A stretch of 36,459 bases of DNA from Deltaproteobacteria bacterium. Lineage in GTDB: Bacteria > Desulfobacterota > Syntrophobacteria > Syntrophobacterales > Syntrophobacteraceae. Both the position numbers and the translations under genes were made by a program. Shown one piece after another: positions 8,490 to 15,678 of the stretch (positions are counted from its first letter, which is position 1; each line of letters begins with the position of its first letter). The notes under the pieces were generated by a model. That model ran no database searches, was not told the DNA's origin, and saw nothing but the letters and a program-made list of their open reading frames with translations. The stretch lies in the NCBI GenBank assembly GCA_021813685.1, contig JAKAJS010000161.1, forward strand, positions 1-36,459, written 5' to 3'.

Positions 8490-8523
8490 CTTCCCGCTCC
8501 CCGCTTCCCGCTTCCTGCTTCTG
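8490..8523. repeat. heptamer-type simple repeat (GGAAGCG-like)
   Basis: Tandem imperfect units read on the plus strand as TTCCCGC, TCCCCGC, TTCCCGC, TTCCTGC, TTC. The same unit appears at 11549-11627. It fills the gap between serA and dinG. Slippage-prone short tandem repeats of this heptamer type are known from several bacterial genomes; no function is visible here. Confidence 0.7.
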
Positions 8524-8527
8524 CCCC

Positions 8528-10114
8528 TCACAGCTTCACCTGCTGCACGGAAACGATGCTCGGATGGGACCGCAGGGCCTCCAGCACCTCCTGGGGGGCT
8601 TCGCCGTCCAGCTTGATTATGGCTATCGCCCGGTCCTCGGCGCGGCTGCGGGCAAGATGCATGTCGGCGATGTTTACGTTGAAGTTACCGAGTGTCGTTC
8701 CGATATGGCCTATGGTCCCGGGCTTGTCGAGGTTCTGGATGATGAGGTTCACTCCCTGGAGTTCGGCCTCCAGCATGTAGTCGTTCAAGCGGACCAGGCG
8801 GACCTCCCGGCCGAGAAAGACGGCTCCCGTGGCCGTAAATTCCATTTTCCCGGGTCCGCGGGCCGTGACCGTTATCTCCCCGGTGTATCCCCTGGACTGC
8901 GAGGTCGTTGAGGCGGTCAGCTCGATCTGACGGTGCTTGAGCAAAACGGGGGCATTAATGAGGTTTACCTTTTCGGACAGAATCGGGTCGAGAAGCCCCT
9001 TGGCGACACTTTGGGTAAGGGGCTGCGCCGGGATATCGAGAAGGTCCGCCCCTCCGTAGGTAACGTGTAGCGCAACCACGGGCCTGCAAAGCTGTCCCTG
9101 GAGGCTTCCGAGCCGCTCGGCAAGGAGCAGGTAGGGCTTGAGCCTGTCGTAGTCTTTGAGGCTGATCGACGGGAAGTTTACCGCATTGAGTATCAGCCCC
9201 CGCTGGAGGTAATCGAGGATCTGCGAGGCGATGGCCAAAGAGACGTTTTCCTGCGCCTGTCGGCTCGACGCCCCCAGGTGCGGGGTGAATATCACGCGCT
9301 CCATCTCCAGAAGAGGGCTTCCCGCCGGGGGTTCCTTTTCGAATACATCGAGTGCAGCGCCCGCCGCATGCCCTTTGGCGATAGACTCGCAGAGCGCTTC
9401 CTCGTCAATCAGCCCGCCGCGCGCGCAGTTGAGAATGCGCACGCCGGGCTTGGTTTTGGCGAGCGTCTCCCGGTTGATTATGCGGCGCGTTTCTTCGGTG
9501 AGAGGCGTATGCAGCGTGATAAAATCCGATCCCGCCAAAAGCTCGTCGAGAGAAACATACTCGACTCCCAGGGCCTTGGCCGCCTCGGGCGCTATCACCG
9601 GATCGTAGGCAAGGACTCTCATCTTCATGGAAAGAGCCCGCTCGGCCACGATCGAGCCTATCCTTCCGAGTCCCACGATGCCCAGCGTCTGGTGATAGAG
9701 TTCGGTGCCGAGGAATTTTTTCTTTTCCCAAAGCCCGTTGCGCATCGACGCGGTAGCCTGCGGGACGTGGCGCGCAAGAGCCAGCATCATCGCCAGCGTG
9801 TGCTCGGCGGCGGCCATGGCGTTGGCCCCCGGCGTGTTCATCACCAGGATGCCCCGCTCGCCCGCAGCCCCCACATCGATGTTGTCCACGCCGGTCCCGG
9901 CCCTGCCGATGACCTTGAGCCGTTCGGCGCCCGCGATCAGATCCGCTGTGACCTTGGTGCGGCTGCGCACTATCATGGCGTCGTAGCCGGGAAGAATCGC
10001 CTTTATCGCGTCGGCCCCGAGCCCCTCGGGCATGTCCACCTCGATCCCTTCGGCCGATCGAAATACCTTTAAACCGCTCTCATCCAGCCCATCGCAGATA
10101 AGAATCTTATACAT
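8528..10114 (-). CDS. serA: D-3-phosphoglycerate dehydrogenase, long form with ACT domain
   Basis: 528 residues, the usual size of the long SerA type. It oxidises 3-phosphoglycerate with NAD in the first committed step of serine synthesis. Visible: substrate-domain start MYKILICDGLDESG, Rossmann loop GLGRIGS, NTPGANAMAAAEHTLAMML, the catalytic Arg in NCARGGLID, Glu in DVFEKEPP, His in TPHLGASSR, an allosteric substrate-binding domain (about 320-445) and a C-terminal ACT domain (about 455-528) starting LIIQNLDKPGTIGHIG. The start is 28 bases after the stop of the upstream sigma-54 regulator on the same strand, so read-through from that pair is possible. Confidence 0.97.
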   Translation of the reverse strand: MYKILICDGLDESGLKVFRSAEGIEVDMPEGLGADAIKAILPGYDAMIVRSRTKVTADLIAGAERLKVIGRAGTGVDNIDVGAAGERGILVMNTPGANAMAAAEHTLAMMLALARHVPQATASMRNGLWEKKKFLGTELYHQTLGIVGLGRIGSIVAERALSMKMRVLAYDPVIAPEAAKALGVEYVSLDELLAGSDFITLHTPLTEETRRIINRETLAKTKPGVRILNCARGGLIDEEALCESIAKGHAAGAALDVFEKEPPAGSPLLEMERVIFTPHLGASSRQAQENVSLAIASQILDYLQRGLILNAVNFPSISLKDYDRLKPYLLLAERLGSLQGQLCRPVVALHVTYGGADLLDIPAQPLTQSVAKGLLDPILSEKVNLINAPVLLKHRQIELTASTTSQSRGYTGEITVTARGPGKMEFTATGAVFLGREVRLVRLNDYMLEAELQGVNLIIQNLDKPGTIGHIGTTLGNFNVNIADMHLARSRAEDRAIAIIKLDGEAPQEVLEALRSHPSIVSVQQVKL

Positions 10115-10142
10115 TATCTATTCCCCCCCACTTTCCCATCGA

Positions 10143-11504
10143 TCATAATTTGTACTCCTTAAGCTTGCGCCACAGAGTGGTGCGCGGAATATCAAGCAGC
10201 TTGGCCGCCATGCCCTTGTTGTAGCCGGTCCGCTCGAGGACCTTGGCGATATAGCGTTTTTCGAACTCGGCGAGCGGCAGAAGCCCTTCGCCTTCAACGG
10301 TGTTGAACTCGAGGTTCTGAATGTCCCGGGGCAGATCGTGCTGACAGATCTGATCGCTATCGGCAAGGGCCACCGCCCTCTCGATGATGTTTTCAAGCTC
10401 TCGTATATTTCCGGGGAAAGAATAGGTCATGAGAATATTGAGCGCCTGAGGCTCAATGCCCCGTATCTTTTTGCGGAAAGCCCGGCTGTATTTTTCGAGG
10501 AAATGATCGACCAGGAGCGGAATGTCTTTGCTGCGCTCGCGCAGCGCCGGCAAAGTGATGCTCACGACGTTTAAACGGTAGAAAAGATCCTCGCGGAAGT
10601 TTCCGAGCGTGACTTCATGCTTCAGGTCCCTGTTGGTTGCCGCGATGATGCGGATGTCCAGGTCTATGGGGCGAACGCCCCCCACACGCAGGATGCGTCT
10701 TTCCTGGAGGACGTGCAGCAGCTTTACCTGCATGGAGAGCGGCATCTCGCCGATCTCGTCCAAAAACACCGTTCCCTGCGAGGCCGATTCGAGCAACCCG
10801 ATCTTGGCGGCCGTTGCGCCCGTAAACGCCCCCTTCTCGTAGCCGAAAAGCTCGCTGCTGATCAATTCGTCCGTGAATCCTCCGCAGTTGAAGCATACGA
10901 AGGGGTGGTTTTTCCTGGGGCTCAACTGGTGGATCGCCCTGGCCACCAGCGCCTTGCCCGTGCCGCTTGCCCCCTGGAGCAAAATGTTGCAGTCGACCGG
11001 GGCGATCTTTTGCACCATCGAAAAAATCTTTCTCACTGCCGGGCTTGTCCCGACGATCGTGCTCAGTCCGATTGCGCCAAGGTCGTCCGCTCCCCCCCCG
11101 AGCGGTCCGAAAAGCGAAGGGTTTCCCCGGCACATGACGGCCCTGGCGATCGCGCTCCTGCAAAGCGTTCGGAGCTCGTTCAGTTTCAAGGGCTTTTCCA
11201 CATAATGGTAGGCCCCCTCCCGGATGGCCTCCACCGCTCCGTCAATGCTCCCATGGCCCGTCATCAGGATCACTTCCGTTTCATTGCGAAACGCCTTGCT
11301 TTGGGCTAGGATGTCCATCCCGCTCGCATCCGGCAGATGCCTGTCGCAAAACACCACATCGAAGGGGGCCTCCCGCATCCGCTCCAGATACGGCACGCCG
11401 CTCGTAAAGGCTTCGACCTCCAGACCCTCCCTGGAAAGAGCCAGGCTCAGCCGTCGGCAAACGGCCGCCTCGTCGTCCAGTATCGCCACCCGCGCGTGCT
11501 GCAT
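10143..11504 (-). CDS. sigma-54-dependent response regulator, NtrC family
   Basis: 453 residues from the ATG at 11504; a longer in-frame extension upstream reads through simple repeats and is rejected. The receiver has DDE at 10-12, phospho-acceptor Asp54 (CDRHLPDASG) and Lys in VEKPLKL. The AAA+ domain has Walker A GASGTGKA, the canonical GAFTGA sigma-54 loop, Walker B GTVFLDEIGEM and the arginine-finger region FREDLFYRLNVV. The C-terminal Fis helix-turn-helix reads LLDIPRTTLWRKLKEY. It lies 26 bases after a sensor kinase on the same strand. The gene divergent to that kinase has a perfect -24/-12 promoter, so this activator is the obvious candidate to drive it. Confidence 0.94.
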   Translation of the reverse strand: MQHARVAILDDEAAVCRRLSLALSREGLEVEAFTSGVPYLERMREAPFDVVFCDRHLPDASGMDILAQSKAFRNETEVILMTGHGSIDGAVEAIREGAYHYVEKPLKLNELRTLCRSAIARAVMCRGNPSLFGPLGGGADDLGAIGLSTIVGTSPAVRKIFSMVQKIAPVDCNILLQGASGTGKALVARAIHQLSPRKNHPFVCFNCGGFTDELISSELFGYEKGAFTGATAAKIGLLESASQGTVFLDEIGEMPLSMQVKLLHVLQERRILRVGGVRPIDLDIRIIAATNRDLKHEVTLGNFREDLFYRLNVVSITLPALRERSKDIPLLVDHFLEKYSRAFRKKIRGIEPQALNILMTYSFPGNIRELENIIERAVALADSDQICQHDLPRDIQNLEFNTVEGEGLLPLAEFEKRYIAKVLERTGYNKGMAAKLLDIPRTTLWRKLKEYKL

Positions 11505-11530
11505 TCTCGCTTCTTTCCCGCCATCTCGAA

Positions 11531-13084
11531 TCAATGAAAGGGTTCGGAGCGCTTCTCGCTTCCCGCTTCCCGCTCCCCGCTTCCCGCTTCCGCCTGCTCG
11601 CTTCCCGCTTCCTGCTCCTCGCTCCTTTCGGCAGCCGGAAGCAGAACCGAAAAAACAGTGCCGACTCCCACCTCGCTTTTTACCTCGATCCGCCCCCCGT
11701 GTCTTTGTACGATGGAGTAGACAACAGACATCCCCAACCCCGTCCCTTGCCCGGCCTCCTTGGTGGTAAAAAAGGGCTCGAAGATGCGCTCCAGCGTCTT
11801 TGCATCCATCCCCTCCCCGGTGTCCCGGACATCGAAGCAAATAAGGTCAGGCGGTTCCTCTCGTACTTCTACCGTTATGGTTCCCCCGTTGGGCATCGCC
11901 TGCACACTGTTGAGGAAAAGGTTTGAGAAAACCTGCTGCAGGCTTCTGAAATTTCCCCGCACCGGTCGCATTCCTTCCGGGATCCGAACGTCGAGTTTTA
12001 CCCCTGCGAGCGCGGCGTGGTTCTTTACGAGCGCAACCGTGCTGCCGATGATCTCTGCGGCATCGACGCTCGCTCTTCTCCTTTGCTGGGTGCGCGCAAA
12101 ATCCAGAAGATTTTTCACAATACCGCACGCCCGCTCCGACTGCGTGAGAATATCTCCGATCAGTTCCCTGGCTTCTCCATCCATCCGGTCCTCGTACTCT
12201 TCCAGGTAGCTCTCGGCGGTGAGAGAAATGTTGTTCAGGGGGTTATTGAGCTCATGGGCTATCCCGGCTGTAAACGTACCCAACGCGGCCATCTTCCTTG
12301 CCTGCAGCAGGTGCTCCTGGTTGGCTTCCAGCTCCCGGGCCATCCGGTCGAAAGCATCGAGCAACCCGTGCATTTCGTCTGTTTGCAATCCTTCGTAGCT
12401 GCCGGGGCTGTAGGTGCCTCTGGCCACCCCCTGGATCGTGTTCTGGAGCACTTTGAGGGGACGCAGCAAACCCAGGGAGATCAACCTCATGATGAGCAGC
12501 ATGAGCAAAAAGAAGACTCCGAGAAAAGCGAAGGGCAGCCACAAAACGTTTGCGATCGCCTTTTGGGTCTCCTTCTGTTTGAGGCGCAGAAAGGTCGTGG
12601 CAAAATCGGTCAACTCCCTTCCCTGCCGGCGCATCAGCGCGCCATCCCCCGCGGGTTCTCCGCTGGTGAGGTACAGATTCTGCGTCTTTACGTACCCGGC
12701 CAGGACACCGCTGAACTCTTGGTACGTCTTTCGGGTGGCGATGCTCACGATGTCCCCGGAAAGATCCGAAACGAGGGAACCGATCTTGTCGAGGTAGAGT
12801 TTTCCCTCTAAAAGATTGGAACGGTCTTTGTAGAGAAGGTAGTTCTTTTCGTATCGACGCACTTCCAGTACATTATCCAGAAGTTCATAGTAGCGGTCTT
12901 CCAGGAAAAGATGGTGCTTCAGCCTGGAGAGATTCCAAAAATCCATGACGGTTAACGCGGATACCGACAGGAAGGTTACCGTGAAAAGAACGAATATCTG
13001 TCCTTTTATGGAGCCCAGCAGCCACCGGAGCGACTGAGTTTGCAGGAAACGCGGAAGATGCGGCAACGGGGTGAATTCGCTCAT
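11531..13084 (-). CDS. sensor histidine kinase, HAMP type, with repeat-encoded C-terminal tail
   Basis: 517 residues from the ATG at 13084, preceded by GGGAGAAG; the frame is open further upstream but without kinase-like sequence. Architecture: TM1 (about 28-48), a helical extracytoplasmic domain (about 50-180) with the motif RRYEKNYLLYKD, TM2 (about 181-205), HAMP, HisKA with His277 in AHELNNPLNN, and HATPase with NLFLNSVQAM, DTGEGMD and GTGLGMSVV. HELNNPL kinases are typical partners of NtrC-type regulators. The last ~30 residues (EEQEAGSEQAEAGSGEREAG...) are encoded by a heptamer DNA repeat and form a charged low-complexity tail outside the catalytic domain. Confidence 0.93.
   Translation of the reverse strand: MSEFTPLPHLPRFLQTQSLRWLLGSIKGQIFVLFTVTFLSVSALTVMDFWNLSRLKHHLFLEDRYYELLDNVLEVRRYEKNYLLYKDRSNLLEGKLYLDKIGSLVSDLSGDIVSIATRKTYQEFSGVLAGYVKTQNLYLTSGEPAGDGALMRRQGRELTDFATTFLRLKQKETQKAIANVLWLPFAFLGVFFLLMLLIMRLISLGLLRPLKVLQNTIQGVARGTYSPGSYEGLQTDEMHGLLDAFDRMARELEANQEHLLQARKMAALGTFTAGIAHELNNPLNNISLTAESYLEEYEDRMDGEARELIGDILTQSERACGIVKNLLDFARTQQRRRASVDAAEIIGSTVALVKNHAALAGVKLDVRIPEGMRPVRGNFRSLQQVFSNLFLNSVQAMPNGGTITVEVREEPPDLICFDVRDTGEGMDAKTLERIFEPFFTTKEAGQGTGLGMSVVYSIVQRHGGRIEVKSEVGVGTVFSVLLPAAERSEEQEAGSEQAEAGSGEREAGSEKRSEPFH
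11549..11627. repeat. heptamer-type simple repeat inside the kinase 3' end
   Basis: Imperfect tandem CTTCCCG/CTCCCCG units on the plus strand (minus: GCGGGAAGCGGGGAGCGGG). The array codes in frame for the acidic/Gly-Ser tail of the sensor kinase and ends just before its stop. It uses the same unit as 8490-8523. Unit-number change would shift or truncate the tail without harming the kinase core. Confidence 0.75.
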
Positions 13085-13228
13085 GGACTTCTCCCGGTAA
13101 GGGAAACCGTGTGTGTGCATCCCGGAAGCAGGCCACCAGGGGCGGAGCCGGGAGCAGGGGGGCGGGAGGCGGGCGTCCTGCCTCTGGCGTTTCACATTGA
13201 GACGGAGAGCACGGCTCATCGCGACAGG

Positions 13229-13247
13229 TTGTTCCACTTTGAAACAA
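13229..13247. promoter_or_regulatory. inverted repeat, possible activator (UAS) site
   Basis: TTGTTCCACTTTGAAACAA is an inverted repeat (TTGTTnC-N5-GnAACAA) 75 bp upstream of the -24 element. A shorter palindrome GAACA-A-TGTTC lies at 13296-13306. NtrC-type activators bind dyads about 80-150 bp upstream of sigma-54 promoters, so the first site is well placed. The link to the neighbouring regulator is inferred. Confidence 0.4.
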
Positions 13248-13322
13248 ACCCTTCCCTGGCGTTCAATTATATGACGTCCGCCCCGCCAAGTAAACGAACA
13301 ATGTTCCGGGTTTTCTCCCGTT

Positions 13323-13337
13323 TGGCACACCGATTGC
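13323..13337 (+). promoter_or_regulatory. sigma-54 (-24/-12) promoter
   Basis: TGGCACACCGATTGC: TGGCAC, five bases, TTGC. The invariant GG (13324-13325) and GC (13336-13337) are separated by exactly 10 bases. Transcription would start near 13349, leaving a leader of about 19 bases before the ATG at 13368. It faces the Usp-TauE-TIGR02186 genes and stands next to a divergent kinase and sigma-54 activator. Confidence 0.85.
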
Positions 13338-13367
13338 GATACGGAATGGGAAAAGGGGAAAAAGCCT

Positions 13368-13808
13368 ATGGAACGAATTCTTGTGAGCATGGATTGCCGA
13401 AGCGGGGGGTGGGAGGCACTGGCGCGGGCCGTTTCCCTTTCCGCAAGGATAGAGGCCAAAGTGTATGCACTTTTGGTGACACCGTCACCCACAGTGGTCG
13501 AAAGCGGGGCGGAGGCAATCTGCGGAGCCGTTTTGGAGCGGCTTGAAAAACTCGTCCAGACGGCAAGGGCCTCGGGGGTTCCCATCGAGTGTTTCGTCAC
13601 CGAGGGCGATTACGAGGAAGAAGTCAACCGGTTCGTCGACTGTAATCGGATCACGCTGGTAATAGTCGAACGACCCGATGAAAAAGACCCTCTGGCCGAG
13701 CGGAAACTGGGTCAGATTCGCAGCATTCAGCATCGCATATCCTGCCGGGTTGAACTGGTCAGCCCGCGCAAACTCAATCCGGAGAAAGGGAGGAATCAAC
13801 CGTCATGA
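13368..13808 (+). CDS. single-domain universal-stress-like protein, degenerate nucleotide loop
   Basis: 146 residues starting MERILVSMDCRSGGW. The alternating strand-helix pattern and the strand ITLVIVERPDE fit a UspA-like alpha/beta fold. The G-x2-G-x9-G(S/T) ATP loop is not visible: the region after LVIVERPD reads EKDPLAERKLGQIRSI. It is the first gene after the sigma-54 promoter and overlaps the TauE/SafE gene by 4 bases (ATGA), so it is translationally coupled to it. By inference it is a non-ATP-binding regulatory or stress partner of the transporter. The family call is moderate. Confidence 0.7.
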   Translation: MERILVSMDCRSGGWEALARAVSLSARIEAKVYALLVTPSPTVVESGAEAICGAVLERLEKLVQTARASGVPIECFVTEGDYEEEVNRFVDCNRITLVIVERPDEKDPLAERKLGQIRSIQHRISCRVELVSPRKLNPEKGRNQPS

Positions 13809-14740
13809 GCCTGTTCCATATGTATCTTCCAATTGCGGGAAACTCCGTCAACGTTCTTTTGATCCTGGCCCTGGGGATCGGTGTGGGTTTACTCTCGGGG
13901 CTATTCGGGGTGGGCGGCGGTTTCCTCATGACGCCCCTGTTGATCATGGTAGGCATTCCGCCGACCGTTGGGGCAGCGACCGATTCCAACCAGATCGTCG
14001 GGGCTTCGACATCGGGGACCCTGGCCCATTTTCGCATGGGAAACGTCGACTTTAAAATGGGATGGCTGCTGCTTCTGGGAGGCATCGCCGGGGGCACGGT
14101 GGGGGTTGCGATCATCAAGGTCCTGCGGGCGATGGGCAACGCCAATTTCCTGATCCAGGTCTGCTACGTGGTCATGCTCGGGGTGATCGGGGCCTACATG
14201 TTCGCCGAAAGCTTACAAGCCCTGCGTAAGACGCGCAAGGAAACGGCTCCGCCCCCGACGGCCAGAAAAGAATCGCTCTACGCGCGCATCGTAAAAAGAC
14301 TTCCCTGGCAAACCGACTTCGAGCGCTCCGGCGTGCGCCTTTCGGTGCTCCTGCCCCTCATCCTCGGCTGCTTTGTCGGGATCCTCGCCGCCATCATGGG
14401 GGTCGGGGGAGGATTCATCATGGTGCCGGTAATGGTCTACCTGCTGCGCATGCCCATGCACGTCGTCGTGGGAACGAGCCTGTTCCAGATTCTTTTCACC
14501 TGCATTGATGTTACAATCATGCAGTCGTGGCAAAATCACACGGTCGACTTCGTTCTGGCCCTGCTGCTGCTCATCGGCTCCTCGGTGGGCGCGCAGATCG
14601 GCGCAAGGCTCGGCAAGAAACTGCGCGGCGATCAGCTGAAAATACTTCTGGCCACCATCGTACTTCTCGTCTGGTTTCAGATGCTCTACGGACTCATCGC
14701 CCGGCCCGGGATTCTGCTGGCCTATGTAAAAGGACACTGA
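13805..14740 (+). CDS. TauE/SafE family membrane permease (sulfite exporter-type)
   Basis: 311-residue polytopic membrane protein with two homologous halves, each carrying the family glycine motif: GLLSGLFGVGGGFLMTPLL near residue 30 and GILAAIMGVGGGFIMVPVM near 200, with about eight predicted transmembrane segments. TauE/SafE proteins export small anions such as sulfite, sulfoacetate or related organosulfur compounds; the substrate here is unknown. Both VGGG motifs are intact and the length is normal. It overlaps the Usp-like gene by 4 bases and is followed after 2 bases by the TIGR02186 gene. Confidence 0.92.
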   Translation: MSLFHMYLPIAGNSVNVLLILALGIGVGLLSGLFGVGGGFLMTPLLIMVGIPPTVGAATDSNQIVGASTSGTLAHFRMGNVDFKMGWLLLLGGIAGGTVGVAIIKVLRAMGNANFLIQVCYVVMLGVIGAYMFAESLQALRKTRKETAPPPTARKESLYARIVKRLPWQTDFERSGVRLSVLLPLILGCFVGILAAIMGVGGGFIMVPVMVYLLRMPMHVVVGTSLFQILFTCIDVTIMQSWQNHTVDFVLALLLLIGSSVGAQIGARLGKKLRGDQLKILLATIVLLVWFQMLYGLIARPGILLAYVKGH

Positions 14741-14742
14741 AA

Positions 14743-15492
14743 ATGAAAACACGATACCTCATGCTCCTTGCGGCCCTGTGTGTTTTCACCGCCTCCTCCG
14801 CCTTTGCGCAGAAGGCCGCCGGCCTTGCGATAAACCCGAGTTCCATCAACATCGGAACATTCTACGACGGCATCACCCTCACCGCCACCGGCTCCATCCC
14901 TGCGGACAGCGAGGTCGTCGTGCGCTTTCTCGGCGCCACGTCGGAGATTCACCTCAAACAGGTGGGAAAAGTCGGCGGCCTCGTGTGGATGAACCTGGGT
15001 TCGGTCACGTTCAAGGATGCCCCCGCGGTCTGCATAGTCTCCTCGGCAGTGGATTTCAACCACCTTGAGGCAAACAACCTGAGACTCACCGGGTTGAAAA
15101 ACTCCATGAGGCTCGATGCACAAGGGGATCGCAATGACGATGTTTTCGCCGAATTCATCAAGCTGAAAAAGAAGGAAGGGCTCTACCGCGAGATGACCGG
15201 AAACATCACCTATGCGAAGGCCGCCAACGGACAGAAAACCTTCCGGGCGCTCATTCCGCTTCCCTCCCGGCTAAAACCCGGAACCTACACGGTCGATGTC
15301 GCCGCAGTACAAAACGGCCGGATCGTCGCCCATGCCGAAAAGACGCTCGAGGCCAAACTCGAAGGGCTCCCGGCCCTCATGTCCGCCATGGCCTTCAACC
15401 ACTCGATCCTCTACGGGGTCTTTGCTTCGATTATCGCACTGCTCGCCGGCCTCGGGATCGGACTGGTCTTCCAGAGCAAGGGGGCGCATTGA
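14743..15492 (+). CDS. TIGR02186 (PF09608) exported, C-terminally anchored protein
   Basis: 249 residues from the ATG at 14743, 2 bases after the permease stop. A signal peptide (1-22, ending SSAFAQ) is followed by a beta-rich domain starting INPSSINIGTFYDGITLTATG, a feature of the TIGR02186 family, and one C-terminal transmembrane helix (about 222-243, SILYGVFASIIALLAGLGIG). The protein would face the periplasm, anchored at its C-terminus. The family is typically found beside TauE/SafE permeases, suggesting an accessory role in anion handling; the biochemical function is unknown. Confidence 0.85.
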   Translation: MKTRYLMLLAALCVFTASSAFAQKAAGLAINPSSINIGTFYDGITLTATGSIPADSEVVVRFLGATSEIHLKQVGKVGGLVWMNLGSVTFKDAPAVCIVSSAVDFNHLEANNLRLTGLKNSMRLDAQGDRNDDVFAEFIKLKKKEGLYREMTGNITYAKAANGQKTFRALIPLPSRLKPGTYTVDVAAVQNGRIVAHAEKTLEAKLEGLPALMSAMAFNHSILYGVFASIIALLAGLGIGLVFQSKGAH

Positions 15493-15540
15493 GGTGACGG
15501 CGAAAGCGAAAAGCGAGGGGATAAGAACGCGGGGAGCTGT

Positions 15541-15660
15541 GCCCCCCGCACCCCCACGGGTTCCGGATTGCGGGGCGATGCCCCGCAATCCGGAGCGCCA
15601 AATGAGCCGCGTAGCGGCGTGGGGGTGCAGGGGGCGCTAGCCCCCGCGCTTTTCACCCTT
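15541..15660 (+). repeat. nested palindromic repeat, copy 2; attenuator-like fold
   Basis: Four pairings are visible. 15541-15557 pairs with 15619-15635 at 16 of 17 positions. Inside, TCCGGATTGCGGGGC (15562-15576) pairs perfectly with 15580-15594 around a GAT loop, and GCCGC-GTA-GCGGC forms at 15606-15618. GGGGGC-GCTA-GCCCCC (15630-15645) followed by GCGCTTTT looks like a terminator and competes with the outer stem. The 3' part (15597-15660) is a near-identical copy of 1092-1150. It lies 19 bases before the phosphotransferase start codon. Confidence 0.75.
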
Positions 15661-15678
15661 CCCCCCCAGGAGGAATGC

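Noticed and set aside
7480-8616. 378-codon plus-strand frame
   Set aside because: Antisense to the DinG helicase, whose four cysteines and helicase motifs show the real coding strand.
11505-11840. N-terminal extension of the sigma-54 regulator
   Set aside because: The in-frame sequence is made of the heptamer repeat and kinase antiframe; the receiver domain begins right at the ATG at 11504.
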